The notes beneath the pieces were generated by a model. The model was not told the origin of the DNA and did no database searches. It saw only the letters and a program-made list of their open reading frames with translations. A program made the translations under genes and the position numbers. Below, in pieces: positions 11,014-23,600 of a stretch of 64,000 nucleotides of DNA (within the stretch, counting starts at the first letter, position 1; every line of letters begins with the position of its first letter). Source of the stretch: Avena insularis (lineage: Eukaryota; Streptophyta; Magnoliopsida; Poales; Poaceae); the NCBI GenBank assembly GCA_023614405.1, contig CM042685.1:189444257-189508256 (forward strand), written 5' to 3'.

Positions 11014-12719
11014 TGTAGCACCCCCGGGGTTAGGGTTAAAACTAACCTCAGATCACTATCTAAGATAAGTTCAACTCCAAACACGGGAGATCACAATATG
11101 ATTTGGTAACATTACAAAACACATGGATTCAACAACATAAGTTTAAACTCTTAGCAGAGTAAGATATTAGAGTTATTACAAACCAGAGGTCATAGACCCA
11201 ACATTACATCACACAGCGAAAGCGGTTATGTTGTTCTACACAACAACGTAGCAAAAGGCCTAAGAGGCCATAAACAAAAGTGATGTCCATCCCAAGGTCC
11301 TCACGCTGCTACCTGGGACCCCCAACTACTCGTCGATGTCCACGTACAAGCCAACTTCAGTTGCAACCAGATCCTCTGTAGAAAAACAACAATGGCGCAA
11401 GGCTGAGTACAAGAATGTACTCCGCAAGACTTAGATAACCTAGTATCTACATGCTCTGGCTAGAAAGGCTTTCTCTGGATTTACTTTTTCGAAAAGCAAT
11501 CTTTATTTGTAAACAAGAGAGAGAAGAGGCTCGTCTAATCAGAATCTTTTAAAAGAGATAAGATAACGACTTCTTCATCTTGTTGATCACATCTTGATAA
11601 CCACCAGCTTCCTCAGACCTCCTATCTGATAGAGGGTCCCGAGGCCACCTCAGCAGACACATTGGCGGTCGCAGCAAGACAAACCCAATGGTGGCGGCGC
11701 CGCTGGTCTTGGGTCATCGGAGGTTGGTCAACGACGAGCGGCAGCAGCGACGCTTGCAGATGGACGGCGCACGACGGCTATGGAACACTAGAGGTTAATA
11801 AGAGGGTTCCTTGAGCACCAGGGGTCACCACGGTGCTCGCAGGATGGTCAGAGAAGCCAGGCGAGGCCGGAATCGATGGCGAGGTGCTCAGCGGACCTCG
11901 TCGGTGTTGAATAAGAAGGGATCGATGTGCTCGATCGGGGGCATCCCAGCCTGATTCCATCGGGGAGGAGGATGCTCGCGAACAGGCGGAGCTCGTAGGG
12001 GTGTCGGATGGGCTCGGGGAGGCCGACAACGGCGGCTAGCCGGCGGCCATGGCGGATAGGGTTCGAGCGGAAGGGGAAAATCCAACAGAGGAAGCGAGAG
12101 AAGGGGAAACTGGTATGGGGAGAGGCAGCTGGGCGAGGGCGTTCTTATCCTCACGTACATAGGCGGCGGCGGGCATCGTAGCGCGCGGAAATTGACGGCC
12201 GGCGGCGGGACACGCAGGAGCTTCGTCGGCGTCCTTCTGGCGAGGAAGAAGAAAGAGGAAAAGAAACGAAGGGGTACCAGGCCGGCTCCTAGGCCCTGGG
12301 TGGGCCGAAGCTGGGCCGTGGGAAAGTTCGAGGAGGGGAGGAGGGGAGTGGGCTGTGGCCTGGTTCTCTCTCCTGTCTATTTTTTTCTAGAAATCCTTTT
12401 ATTTTCTGATTTTGCTTCCTCTTTTCTAATTCACTTTCAAATCTATTTTTGAATATTCCAAAATTACCAGAGAGTGTATAAAACATCTAAAATATTACAG
12501 AGCCCTTGTATTCAATTTGGGCTCCATAGTTTTGGCACTTTTCAGAATATAAAACCTCTTTGAATGTTTCAAAGAGAGGGGGAAGTTTAGGGTTTTAGGG
12601 TTTTTGGTTCTTGTGTTTTAGTTCACACACTTGATCACATGCAAACATTTTATCGAGTTTAACAAATGCATGCAATGCTTAAGTACTAATTACATATATT
12701 ACAAACTTGGGCTGTTACA
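11014..12719 (-). repeat. 3' LTR of T, shortened by internal deletions
   Basis: On the minus strand it begins TGTAACAGCCCAAGTTTG at 12719 and ends CCCGGGGGTGCTACA at 11014. Compared with the right LTR it lacks about 1.5 kb (the sequence between CTCCTATCT and GATAGAGGGTCCCGAGG, at about 11630) and a further roughly 110 bp near 11670. The candidate left target site is TCTCT (11009-11013); the right counterpart is lost. Open frames in its GC-rich middle (11780-12450) are composition artefacts. Confidence 0.88.
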
Positions 12720-12732
12720 GGTCTACCCCCCT
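12720..12732 (-). other. Polypurine tract of T
   Basis: On the minus strand AAGGGGGGTAGAC directly precedes the LTR start, the expected primer site for plus-strand DNA synthesis. The same tract precedes the LTR at 27316. Confidence 0.75.
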
Positions 12733-12756
12733 TACAAGAATCTCGACCCAAGATTC

Positions 12757-13440
12757 CTAAGTTTTAGAAAAGAAGGCAGGGTACTCAGATCGGAGACGAT
12801 CTTCTTGTTCCCAGGTTGCTTCATCCTCAGAGTGATGAGACCACTGAACTTTCAGGAACTTGATGTTTTGACGACGAGTCTTGCGCTCGGTTTCATCAAG
12901 GATATGAACAGGATACTCACGATAAGTCAGATCCTTCTGGAGATCAAGAGTTTGGTGATCAACACCACGAACAGGGTCTTTGAAACAACGCTTGAGTTGA
13001 GGCACATGAAAGACGTCATGCACCTCGGGGAAATTGGCAGGTAACTCCAGTTGATATGCAAGTTTACCTTGCTTGGAAAGAACACAGAAAGGACCAACAT
13101 AGCGAGGAGGTAGTTTGCCTTTGATGCCGAAACGATGGACACCCTTTAAAGGAATGACCCAAAGATAAGCTTGATCACCAACTTCATATTCAACATGTTG
13201 ATGGTGACGATCATGATAGCTTTTGTGGCGAGACTGAGCAGTTTTCAAACGATCTCGAATGATACGAACTTGATCTTCTGCTTCCTGGATCATATCCGGA
13301 CCAAAGAACTTTCTTTCGCCGGTTTCTGACCAGTTCAAAGGAGTATGACATGTTCTTCCATATAATAACTGGAAATGTGCCATTTCTATACTGGACTGAT
13401 AACTATTATTGTAGGACACACGCTCTAAGCATGTCTTCAA
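12757..13440 (-). pseudogene. pol: Integrase C-terminus and chromodomain of T
   Basis: This frame encodes the integrase tail: MAHFQLLYGRTCHTPLNW, a helical linker (VRIIRDRLKTAQSRHKSYHD), the GPY/F module (PPRYVGPFCVLSKQGKLAYQ), then a chromodomain-like end with the aromatic/acidic pattern around ILDETERKTRRQ, VQWSHH and EATWEQED, stopping at 12757. In chromoviruses the chromodomain steers integration toward marked heterochromatin. The upstream join to the integrase core is broken by a 50 bp deletion near 13416, which the partial copy at 27354-28719 does not have. Confidence 0.85.
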
Positions 13441-14185
13441 GGATTTGATTCACTCTTTCCATCTGGCCACCGGTACTAGGATGATAAGCTGTACTGAAGG
13501 ACAGACGAGTTCCCATAGCTTGTTGGAAACTTGCCCAGAACCTTGAGGTGAACAAACTCCCTCGATCAGATACGATTTTCTTTGGTAACCCATGAAGGAC
13601 AACTATTCGAGAGATATACAGGTCAGCCAATTGATTAGCAGTAATGCTCTCGCGAACAGGTAGGAAATGAGCAACCTTGGACAGATAGTCAACGATTACC
13701 CAGATGGCATCATTTCCCTTTTGAGTCTTAGGAAGACCAGTGATGAAATCCATACCAACTTCATCCCATTTCCACTCAGGTATTTTATGTGGTTGCAGGA
13801 GACCAGCGGGTCGTTGGTGCTCAGCTTTGACGCGACGGCAAACGTCACACTCGGCAACAAAACAAGCGATATCCTTCTTCATACCAGACCACCAGAATCT
13901 TTGACGAAGATCCCGGTACATCTTGGTACCTACATGGTGGATACAAATAGGTGATTCATGAGCTTCCCAGAGAATTAAATCCCTCAACTTTGTTCTCTTC
14001 GGCACTACCAGACGATTACCAAAGTAAACAATACCTTGATTATCGACAGAGAAACACTTAGCAACTCCGCTAGCAATGTTCCCTTTGATCTCAGCAACTT
14101 CAAAATCATTCTTCTGAGCAAGCTTGATTTCATCCTCGATAGAAGACTTCACTTCAAGGGTAGAAAGGAATCCACGAGGAACTAC
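13406..14185 (-). pseudogene. pol: Integrase zinc-binding and catalytic core of T
   Basis: The frame contains the zinc-binding region (HESPICIHHVGTKMY, then CDVCRRV) and the catalytic core with all three acidic positions present: D in GMDFITGLPKT, D in VSDRGSLFTSRFW and E in GGQMERVNQ. The reading frame is the same as that of RT-RNase H upstream, separated by a TAA at 14188-14186. It stops soon after DMLRACVLQ because of the 50 bp deletion. Integrase would insert element cDNA into the chromosome; this copy cannot make the full protein. Confidence 0.87.
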
Positions 14186-15202
14186 TTAAAGATTCAATCG
14201 AGAAAATTCCTCATGAAGAGAAGGTTGTGACTGTTTGATCATTAGGTTGTTGCAGTAAGACTTATGACTTAGCGCATCAGCAACAACATTAGCCTTTCCA
14301 GGTTGATAGTTGAGACCCAAATCATAGTCCTTGATGAGTTCCAACCATCTTCTTTGCCTGAGATTCAGATCAAGTTGTGTGAAAAGATACTTTATACTCT
14401 GATGATCCGAGTATAACTCACAACGACTACCGAGAAGGTAATGTCGCCATTGCTTAAGAGCATGTACAACAGCTGCAAGCTCAAGATCATGAGTTGGGTA
14501 GTTGTTCTCATGTGGTTTTAGCTGACGGGAGGCATAGGCCACCACATTCCCATCTTGCATTAGCACACATCCGAGACCTTGGTGAGAAGCATCGCATAAG
14601 ACTACAAAGTCTTTGCTAGTGTCTGGAAGAACCAACACTGGTGCAGTGGTTAACTTGGTTTTCAACATCTGGAAGCTTTCCTCAGCCTTATCAGACCATT
14701 TGAACTTCTTATCCTTCTTAATAAGATCAGTCATCGGCTTTGCAATTCTGGAGAAGTTCTCGATTAGTCGACGATAATAACCAGCCATCCCGAGAAAACT
14801 TCGGACATCCTTGACGGATTTAGGAGACTCCCAGTCGAGGATAGTTTGGACCTTATCGGGGATAACAACAACCCCTTTGGCGGAAACAACATGACCAAGG
14901 AATACGAGCTCTTGTAACCAAAACTCACATTTGGAGAACTTGGCATAGAGACAACGTTCTCTAAGTTTTGTCAACACCAAATGAAGATGTTCGACGTGCT
15001 CTTCTTCAGTCTTGGAATAGACCAAAATATCATAGATGTAGACCACACCGAACTTGTCAAGATACTCCATGAAGACAGAATTCATAAGCCGCTTAAAATT
15101 GGCTGGAGCATTGGTAAGACCAAAGGACATGACTGTATACTCGTAAAGACCATAATGAGTGGTGAAAGCAGTCTTTGGAATATCTTCCTTATGGATCTTT
15201 AT
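14186..15202 (-). pseudogene. pol: Reverse transcriptase C-terminal half and RNase H of T
   Basis: From the segment [19 protein letters not shown] (15130) RT continues to [10 protein letters not shown] and [15 protein letters not shown]. RNase H follows with [33 protein letters not shown] and [11 protein letters not shown]. The catalytic pair, normally two adjacent aspartates, reads Y-I-Y-D: the first Asp codon is TAT (15034-15032), which should abolish polymerisation. The frame is continuous with the upstream ORF apart from the TAG at 15205-15203, and ends at the TAA at 14188-14186. Confidence 0.87.
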
Positions 15203-17017
15203 CTAGTGATACCATGACCTTAAATCCATTTTGGAAAAGACAGTGGCACCAGTTAACTGATCAAATAGATCGTTGATCCTAGGGAGAGGATACTTGTTTT
15301 TGATAGTCACATCATTGACTGGACGATAGTCTAGAACCAGACGCGGTATATCGGTATCCCGCTTCTTAACAAAGATGGGAGGACATCCCCAAGAAGATGT
15401 GCTGGGATGAATGTATCCTTTTCCTTCTAACTCCTCTAATTTCTTCTTCAACTCCACAAGCTCATGAGGAGGCATACGATAGGGTCTTTTAGAAACAGGA
15501 GCAGTTCCAGGAGCTAACTCTATGACAAACTCCACAATTCGATCAGGTGGCATGCCAGGCAACTCCTTGGGAAAGACATCCGGGAATTCACATACCACTG
15601 AAACATCTTGGATCTCTAATGGAGGTGTAACTTCAAGAGCGTACAACTCTACTTCAGGAATAGAAACAACTGAAGGAGATAGTGACCCTACGGTCCAATA
15701 CTTGACTGTTATGCCAGCAGGACTAGTCAGAGTCACAGACTTGATTGTACAATCGAGTATAGCTTGGTAGCGAGTCAACCAGTCCATGCCCAGAATGATG
15801 TCAATGTCATTTGACTTGAGGGCAATAAGGGAGGTGGGGAAAAGTTGAAATGCAACTTCGATTAGGTTCCCATGACTAACCATGGTGGAACGCCAACTAG
15901 AACCAGGAGACTGGACTACCAGAGGAACAAACAACCCCTCAAAACTTATCCCATGCATTTGAGCAAAAGCTTGTGACAAAAATGAATGCGATGCTCCAGA
16001 ATCAAACAAAACTTTAGCTGGAATTTGATTGATACTAAGCGTACCCATGATGACGCTTGGATCTTCCTGAGCCTCTTCAGCAGAGATATGGTTCAGGCGA
16101 CCTCTTCCAGCACCTTGGTACTTATCATTCTTCTTTGGTGGTGGTGCCTTCTCGGCAACACTCTTTTGAGGACAGTCTCTTGCATAGTGGCCAGGTTGGC
16201 GACAGTTGAAACATATGAGACCTGATCCAGTACCAGTAGTAGGATAATTTGATCCACCAGCAATGTTTGAAGTAGAATTCGGGCGAGGAGCATATCTAGA
16301 AGACTTTGGGGTGTAAGGAGCATGTGGCACAACACTGTAAGGCACGAAGACACGACGCTTCTTATTGCTTGAACCAGCTTTGTTGTACCCCTCCCGAGGA
16401 CACTTACGGGTTTCTTCATACTCCACCTTTCCACTCTCGGCCTTCATATCCTTGTTGACAAGACCTTGGAAGTTACCAAAGTCCATGAGGTGGATATACC
16501 GACGAACCTCAGGATCCAGTCCCTTGCGGAACAGAGCTTGCTTCTTAACATCAGTGGAGACCTCTTCAGTAGCATAGTAGGCAAGACGATTGAAGTTGTG
16601 CTGATAATCACACACGGAACCAGTGCCCTGCTTAAGCTTGAGGAACTCCTCCCTCTTCTGATCCATCAGACATTTCGGAATATGATAAGCTCGGAAGGCT
16701 TCAGTGAACTCTTGCCATGTAACAACATGTTGAGATTCTTGCATAGCCAAGAAATTTTCCCACCAGGAGTTAGCTGCTCCCTCCAGATGATAGGCAGCAA
16801 AAGTCACCCAATCAGCTTGAGCAACACGACCAACTTGAAGTTTGTGCTCCATGGTGCGAAGCCAGTAGTCCGCATCAAGTGGCTCAGTGGAATAGCTAAA
16901 AACTAGCAGAGTGAGACATCTGAAGTCCTTGATACCAACTTGATTGTTCCGGCATTGAGTAGTGTTGCACTCAATCCTTTCAAGGAGCCTCATGTTGTCA
17001 GCACGGTTGGTTTCTTA
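15203..17017 (-). pseudogene. gag-pol: gag, aspartic protease and N-terminal RT of T
   Basis: The open frame runs from 16993 (after a TAA at 17017-17015; coding-like sequence continues upstream of it) to a TAG at 15203. In order: capsid ([43 protein letters not shown]), basic linker, one CCHC zinc knuckle ([14 protein letters not shown], about 16210-16170), aspartic protease with [12 protein letters not shown], and RT start ([20 protein letters not shown], then [19 protein letters not shown]). The TAG truncates RT just after LRSWYH. Gag and pol are in a single frame, as usual for Tekay-type elements. Confidence 0.88.
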
Positions 17018-17597
17018 CATGGCCATGAGTTGAACCATGGACAGTGGTGGAGGAAGGTTGGAAGATTCACCCTCATTTGCAGCACCACGTGCATGAGCAC
17101 GGGTAACAGGCACGAGAGGTGTCACCCATCCTGAAAGAACAAAAAGAAGGTTAGACAAGGGATCCAAAGGAACAAGACGGAAAGATGAACAAAGAATACT
17201 TGATATAAACGTATCATCTTATCAAGCATGGTAGTATCAAAGCATACTAATGTATACACTAACCAGTTGACTTACAAACCATGACAATGGAATGCTAAGA
17301 TATTACACACCAAGCAAAAGTGAAATATAGTGGAACTCTGAGAATAACAACCAAGTACGGAGTACTTTAGAAAAACAACCCCAAAACCACGATCCTAAGA
17401 GTTTTGAGATATGAGACAAGGAATGAAAACCTTTTCAAACCCAATAGGGTAAGAAAACTCCAGCATTAGAAACACACCAGAGAAGGAGTAAAAAGAATTC
17501 CTAGTCAGAGTTTCTGCAAATAATTTTTAATTTAAATAGTTTTATCAGCTTCTAGACTCAACATCGACCAATAAAAGGGTTTCCTACAGGCAGTCCT
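17018..17597 (-). repeat. 5' leader and gag N-terminus region of T
   Basis: Between PBS and the gag ORF. 17018-17140 still reads as gag-like on the minus strand in the same frame (MVQLMAM before the stop). A CTTTCAG acceptor-like motif lies at about 17140. 17150-17597 is noncoding, with nothing else recognisable. Confidence 0.55.
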
Positions 17598-17609
17598 GCT
17601 CTGATACCA
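17598..17609 (-). other. PBS of T (tRNA-Met type)
   Basis: On the minus strand TGGTATCAGAGC, the standard initiator-Met tRNA PBS of chromoviruses, five bases after the LTR end. It confirms minus orientation. Confidence 0.92.
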
Positions 17610-17614
17610 AAACC

Positions 17615-20600
17615 TGTAGCACCCCCGGGATTAGGGTTAAAACTAACCTCATATCACTATCTAAGATAAGTTCAACTCCAAACACGGGAGATCATAGTAT
17701 GATTTGGTAACATTACAGAACACACATGGATTCAACAACATAATTTTAAACTCTTAGCAGAGTAAGATATTAGAGTTATTACAAACCAGAGGTCATAGAC
17801 CCAACATTACATCACACAGCGAAAGCGGTTATGTTGTTCTACACAACAACGTAGCAAAAGGCCTAAGAGGCCATAAACAAAAGTGACGTCCATCCCAAGG
17901 TCCTCAGGCTGCTACCTGGGACCCCCAACTACTCGTCGATGTCCACGTAGAAGCCACCTTCAGTTGCAACCAGATCCTCTGTAGAAAAACAACAATGGCG
18001 CAAGGCTGAGTACGAGAATGTACCCCGCAAGACTTAGATAACCTAGTATCTACATGCTCTGGCTAGAAAGGCTTTCTCTGTATTTACTTTTTCGAAAAGC
18101 AATCTTTATTTGTAAACAAGAGAGAGAAGAGGCTCGTCTACTCAGAATCTTTTAAAAGAGATAAGATAACGACTTCTTCGTATTGTTGATCACATCTTGA
18201 TAACCACCAGCTTCCTCAGACCTCCTATCTAGGATCACCACCTCGACCAAGAGGAAGCATCCTTAGCACACGTGGATCAACAAGTTTTATAGTGGTTAAA
18301 GTTATCTATGGTCTTAGAATCTGGTCACCAAGTGTTCATAACCATGAACACGGCTTTTCGAAAAGATTAATACCCTGCAGGGGTGTACAACTTTACCCAC
18401 ACGTACCAACCGACTCTTAATGCCAAATATTATTAGCCCTCTTCCTTGGAAGGCCGGCAGAGGGTGGTTGACCAAGACCTTTCCCTTGCTTTCGACGAGA
18501 CCATGAGTCACGCAATAAGTATGATTCCGCTGTAATGGGTCAAATATCGAAGCCGGTACTTAAAGATGTGAGGCGAGGTTGGTTTACCAGGGGCGCTATC
18601 TACCCCAAGCAACCGCGGCCACGCTTCCCTACCTGTTATGATGCACCTCCATCACCTCCTCTTTCGAAAATGTTTTCAATGCGTATGCCAAATGGAAAGC
18701 CCGAACTATGTGACTCATGGAATCTACTAGGCAAGTTAGTTGCTCGTGGGGTTTTCCAGGCCCCGTGTGGTTGTCCGCTCGTCTCGGTTCCAAAGGCAAG
18801 AACTCAGTTCCTAGTGGTGGCGGGCATGGGACTACAAATACCACACCCAACGTGGCCTCCCATACAAGCCTTAGCATATTTAGTTAACTCCTTCGAGGAT
18901 GTCACCTTCTCCTACCTTCTAGATTCTTTGGCATCTCTGATTCATTGTTCAGATGGATTAAACATTGATACTATGCATGGCTAAGCTGTCGATCTCAGAA
19001 GATCTAGCAACGCTCAGATGCCAGACCTAGGTATGCTAGGAGCAGTGGATCAAGAGTATAAGGCTACAACAGGGAAACTATGCAGCAAATAGGTAACACT
19101 AACTACTGACAAAAGACCACATTGGAATCGTGTGCATCATAGCGAGAAAGTAATATACTTTATAAAACATAGGTTCAGAATGAGAGGCTACACTTGTCTT
19201 GTCCGTTAGTAGACAGGTATGGATCTTCGGTATCGTTGACTTCAGCCTCGGGCTTGGATCCTATCGCGAAGAACCAATACCGGAAAGAAAGGCGACAATC
19301 AAGACATGGTATCAATGCAATGCTCAAACAAGAATGATGATATGACAAGTTAAATTGCATTGAAATGAAACCCTAAGGCATGCTTGACAGTTTAAACGGG
19401 GTTCCGAGGGTTGAAAACCCTAACTCGGGAAAACTCCGGAATCACTATGAGGGGTTACTATGTTTTTTCTAAATAAAATTGTCACTAAAGTTGATTATCA
19501 ATGCATGATTATAGTGTAATTATATATAACTCATTTTTCTGAACATTTTGATATATTATTTGTATTTTACTAACTTATAGATAATTAGTTATTGATTTTA
19601 CAATAATTAAACCTTTTCTGAAATTATTAAAACAATTAAATTGAATTATTGCATCAGGCTGACATCAGCACAGGCGCTAGATATTTTTTACACACAGGAT
19701 GACCCTAGGCAGTGAGACTGATAGAGGGTCCCGAGGCCACCTCAGCAGACACGTTGGCGGTCAGCGGTCAAAGGGGTCCCAGGCCACGTCGGGGTGACGT
19801 CAGCGCGGCGTCCACCGCCAGATGGTCGCCGGAGACGGCGAGGGAGGGCGCGCGGGACTGTGGGGCCTAGTCTACTCGAACCAGCGCAGCAATATGAACC
19901 CAACGGTGGCGGCGCCGCTGGTCTTGGGGTCACCGGAGCTTGGTCAACGATGAGCGGCAGCGGCGGCTGCGGTGACCCAGCATACCACTGCATGATGTAG
20001 TATACTATAGTCGTTGACATAACACCAATGAAACACCGTTCACTAGTATTACATCCCTCAGAATGGCACAACAGAAACACATCGGGTCCAATACATGGCT
20101 AAAGGTTACAACTCACTTTTTACATAAGATCTAGAGAACACTCTAGGTTAAAGAGATAGGAAGAACTTCTTACGAAGAAGAATCAAAGATAAACAATGCA
20201 AGAACGATTATACTATTAAGTCTAGTATTCCGGCTAAGGGGTTGGCATTGCTACTATTGTAACGCACTACAGAAATAGGTTCTTGGGCTAGAGATTAAAT
20301 TCCTATCTAATCAGTAACTTCGTCTTCACTGGAGTTGAGGAATATGTTGACTGCCTTATCTTCATTGAAGAGCTTTAGCTGTTGATGATCCTTGGGGCAT
20401 AACTTGGTGAAGACATCATCTTAATGGCTTCAGAATCTAGCAAGGGTTAAGAAGATACTTTGAGTACAAGCATACTCAGCAAATTCACTAGAAAAGGAGT
20501 GTTTGATGCACTATAACTACAGCCACAGACCGTAGGTCGTAGGCAGTGCAAGTTTTCATAAACATTTCTTCAAAGGTTGCTTTTATTCTGAAAAGCTATG

Positions 20601-23600
20601 TCTGTCAGCCTTCACAGGTTTACCAGAACTTTCAAGGAGTTCCTTTCCCGCCGCGTTCGCAGCTCCTTCCCGGAACAGGGAGTAACAAGTTATAGTTCTT
20701 ACACTCTGCAGAGGTGCGTTACTTTACGCATGAGAGATCAACTCTTTGCTGCACAACTGGGCAACTTATTCCTGTCCACAATTCCATGATGTGGGGCCCA
20801 GAAGATGATCCAAGCCAATCACTTCCCCCTTCGCGACCCCGCATGCCTCCTTGGTGTACACCATGCCCACATAATGAATTACGGCAATGGTTTGTACAAA
20901 CCGTTAGATGCCAGAACAATCATGGGACGTTGAGGGTTCCCACCCATATGCTGCATATCCTCTATGAATTACCAATTAATATGCACGCTACGAGGATAAC
21001 AGCCACGACCTGCACATACGGCTTCATGCGAGAGGAAGAAGATACAGCTGACTTCTCCGTCCCATTCCAAATCTCATGGTCAACGCGTAATATACGACGC
21101 AAGAATCACTGGCAACATTGTTGTTAAGTCCTAGGTGATATAGTTCTGAACAGTGTTATTCCAACTGTCAGATTTAATAGATTAACTGATCACCCTGGAT
21201 CAGTAACCAATAGTTCACATTATTATTGAAAATAGTGTTTTCTGACCTTTTTCAAATGCAGGCGAGGACAACACTGGATTTGTAAAATACTTTATAGAAA
21301 ATAAACAAAGGACATGAGCAAGTGTGAACTTGCCTCTTGTGATTGCAAGATTATGCACTCACGGTCTTCGAGTCAGTATAAGATCCAAAATCTAAAATCA
21401 ACATCATTGGTCCGGTAAGGACTAATGTTTAAAGAAGCAATATGCTTTTATGCATAAGTAATGTGATGCCCGTTCTAAACGCAAATCCCAGGGATAACGT
21501 TGTCCTAGGGTTTGGATTCCAGAAATGGTTACTTTGGAATGTGTGGTCTTTTTAGATAAGTTTCACATTTGTGCTTTTACTAGATCTTATGAGTAGTTGT
21601 GAGCAACACATATGTAGTAGTAAAATATATATACTTATGAAGTATTAGTCAATATTGCTTATATAAGAGTTCTTGTTTGAAGTGGCAAAAAGAATAACCT
21701 TCGAAGAAAAGGTTTCTCTTCTAAGGTCTAAACAAGCTTTGTGGTTAGTTAGTGGTGGTTGATGTTATTGGTTTGCTCATATGGTTTGGCTTGAGTTGCT
21801 TTATAACTTAACTACTTTAGACCAAAGTTAACTATAAAACATATAATAATGTTTATAGTGTTATATTTAGATTCTTGTAGACTAAAGTTAACTTTAAAAC
21901 GAAGATAGTTTGAAAGTATAATGCTTATGATATTTGTATCTTGTGTACCTGGTATTGTTTCCTTAAGGTTACTTAAGAATGATTGTAGTTTTACTTGGTG
22001 TGGTGGCTTATTGAGCTTATACTGGAGTGGTATCATTTACCTTTTATAGATGAGTGGTTATAGTTAATATTTCTTAACTACTTATGGATTAATTATAGTG
22101 TGGTGGTGGTTTTGTATTTAGGTGGTTAAAGTAGATAGAAAGGATCTGATTTATTCACAAGTTGACCTTTAAGGTTTTTATCATGAATTGGAATTCTTTG
22201 AGAATATAATCTTCACTTCAGGTTGAAGATAATTTAATAAGAATGTGTTTATAATGTTTTAAACCATTATGGCTTCATATTGTTAATACTTAAGACTAAT
22301 AATATTTATTAGACTTAATTGACTTGTTTTAGGAATATTAACAAATTTTATTTATCCTTATATGAATTATTAATTAAGTAAATAAGTTTAAATTTGATTT
22401 ATTGAAATATTTGAATTTTTATTTAACTCAAAAGTGAAATATTATATTTTTAACATGTAGATATTCTTTTTGTGATCATTTTGGTGTATTATATTCATTT
22501 TTTTATGATTTATAAATAATAAGATATGATTTTTATAAGATTTATTATTTTATAAATACTTAATAAATAACAAATACTCAATTAAGTTGAATTATAATGT
22601 ATGATTATAATTTTAAATCTTAATTCTTATTTTTCTAAGATTTTTGGTATTTTATTTATTTTTTAACATTTATCATTATTAAAATTTGAATTATCAAATT
22701 TTTATTACTATTTAAACCTTTATTAAATAATATTTGTTTAAATAATCATCATAATAATATTGGATAATAAGTTTAAGTTGTAGATTATATTTTTCTACAA
22801 TTTTTCATATATTATACACATTTTTCTGAATTATAATTCAAAAGTTATTAATTAAACAATATTTAATCATTTATTTGATTTCTGGAATATTATCAATTGA
22901 ATTATAACATTTTATTTATTTCTTAATAGAAAATACTTTTTACACCATACCAAGAGCTAGCCCCCAGTCACTGACTAGTGGGCCAGTGATCACCTTAGCA
23001 CGCTGTGTAAAGAAAATCCATTTATTACCGACCCTGCCTTGACCCCCAGTTAATGAAATATGGGCCCTAGGCCATGTCACTTGCCACGCGGGACAAAGAC
23101 CAGGTCAAACATGTTGACGTGGCTAACGTGACGCGAGCATGATGTCATGCTGACATCAACCTAGCCTCCACCACCAGAGGATGGTCGCCGGCGGTGAACC
23201 ACTGTGCTCCGGTGGACAAGGTTGATGCTACTGGATAGAGGGAACCAAGGCGAACCTATTGGTGGTAACGCCGCTACTTAATGGTCACCGGAAATACACC
23301 GGCAACGAGCTTCTACGGCGGCCAACAACGGTGCTCAACGAAATGGGGTCTATGGTGCGAATCAGCAAACGAAACTAGGGTCCAGAGATGCGTAATCTTA
23401 CCCTGATGACGATAGAGCGGTCGAGAAGGCTTGGGGAGGCGTGATGACGGCGAATCGATGGTAATGGCCACGACGACCGAGGAAAAGGAACGCTCGATTT
23501 CACATGATTCCCGGCGAGTGGGCCTCCGTGCTTGGTCCTAGATGGTTCAGTCCACGATGGCGCGTCTAATGGTGGCTATGACGAGGCAAGGGGTGGTCGG

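Noticed and set aside
18535..18984. 149-codon plus-strand ORF in the right LTR of T
   Set aside because: It lies antisense inside an LTR whose other copy has the region deleted; no coding context.
20714..21127. 137-codon plus-strand ORF inside U
   Set aside because: No motif, antisense to the inferred LTR direction, and flanked by noncoding LTR-like DNA.
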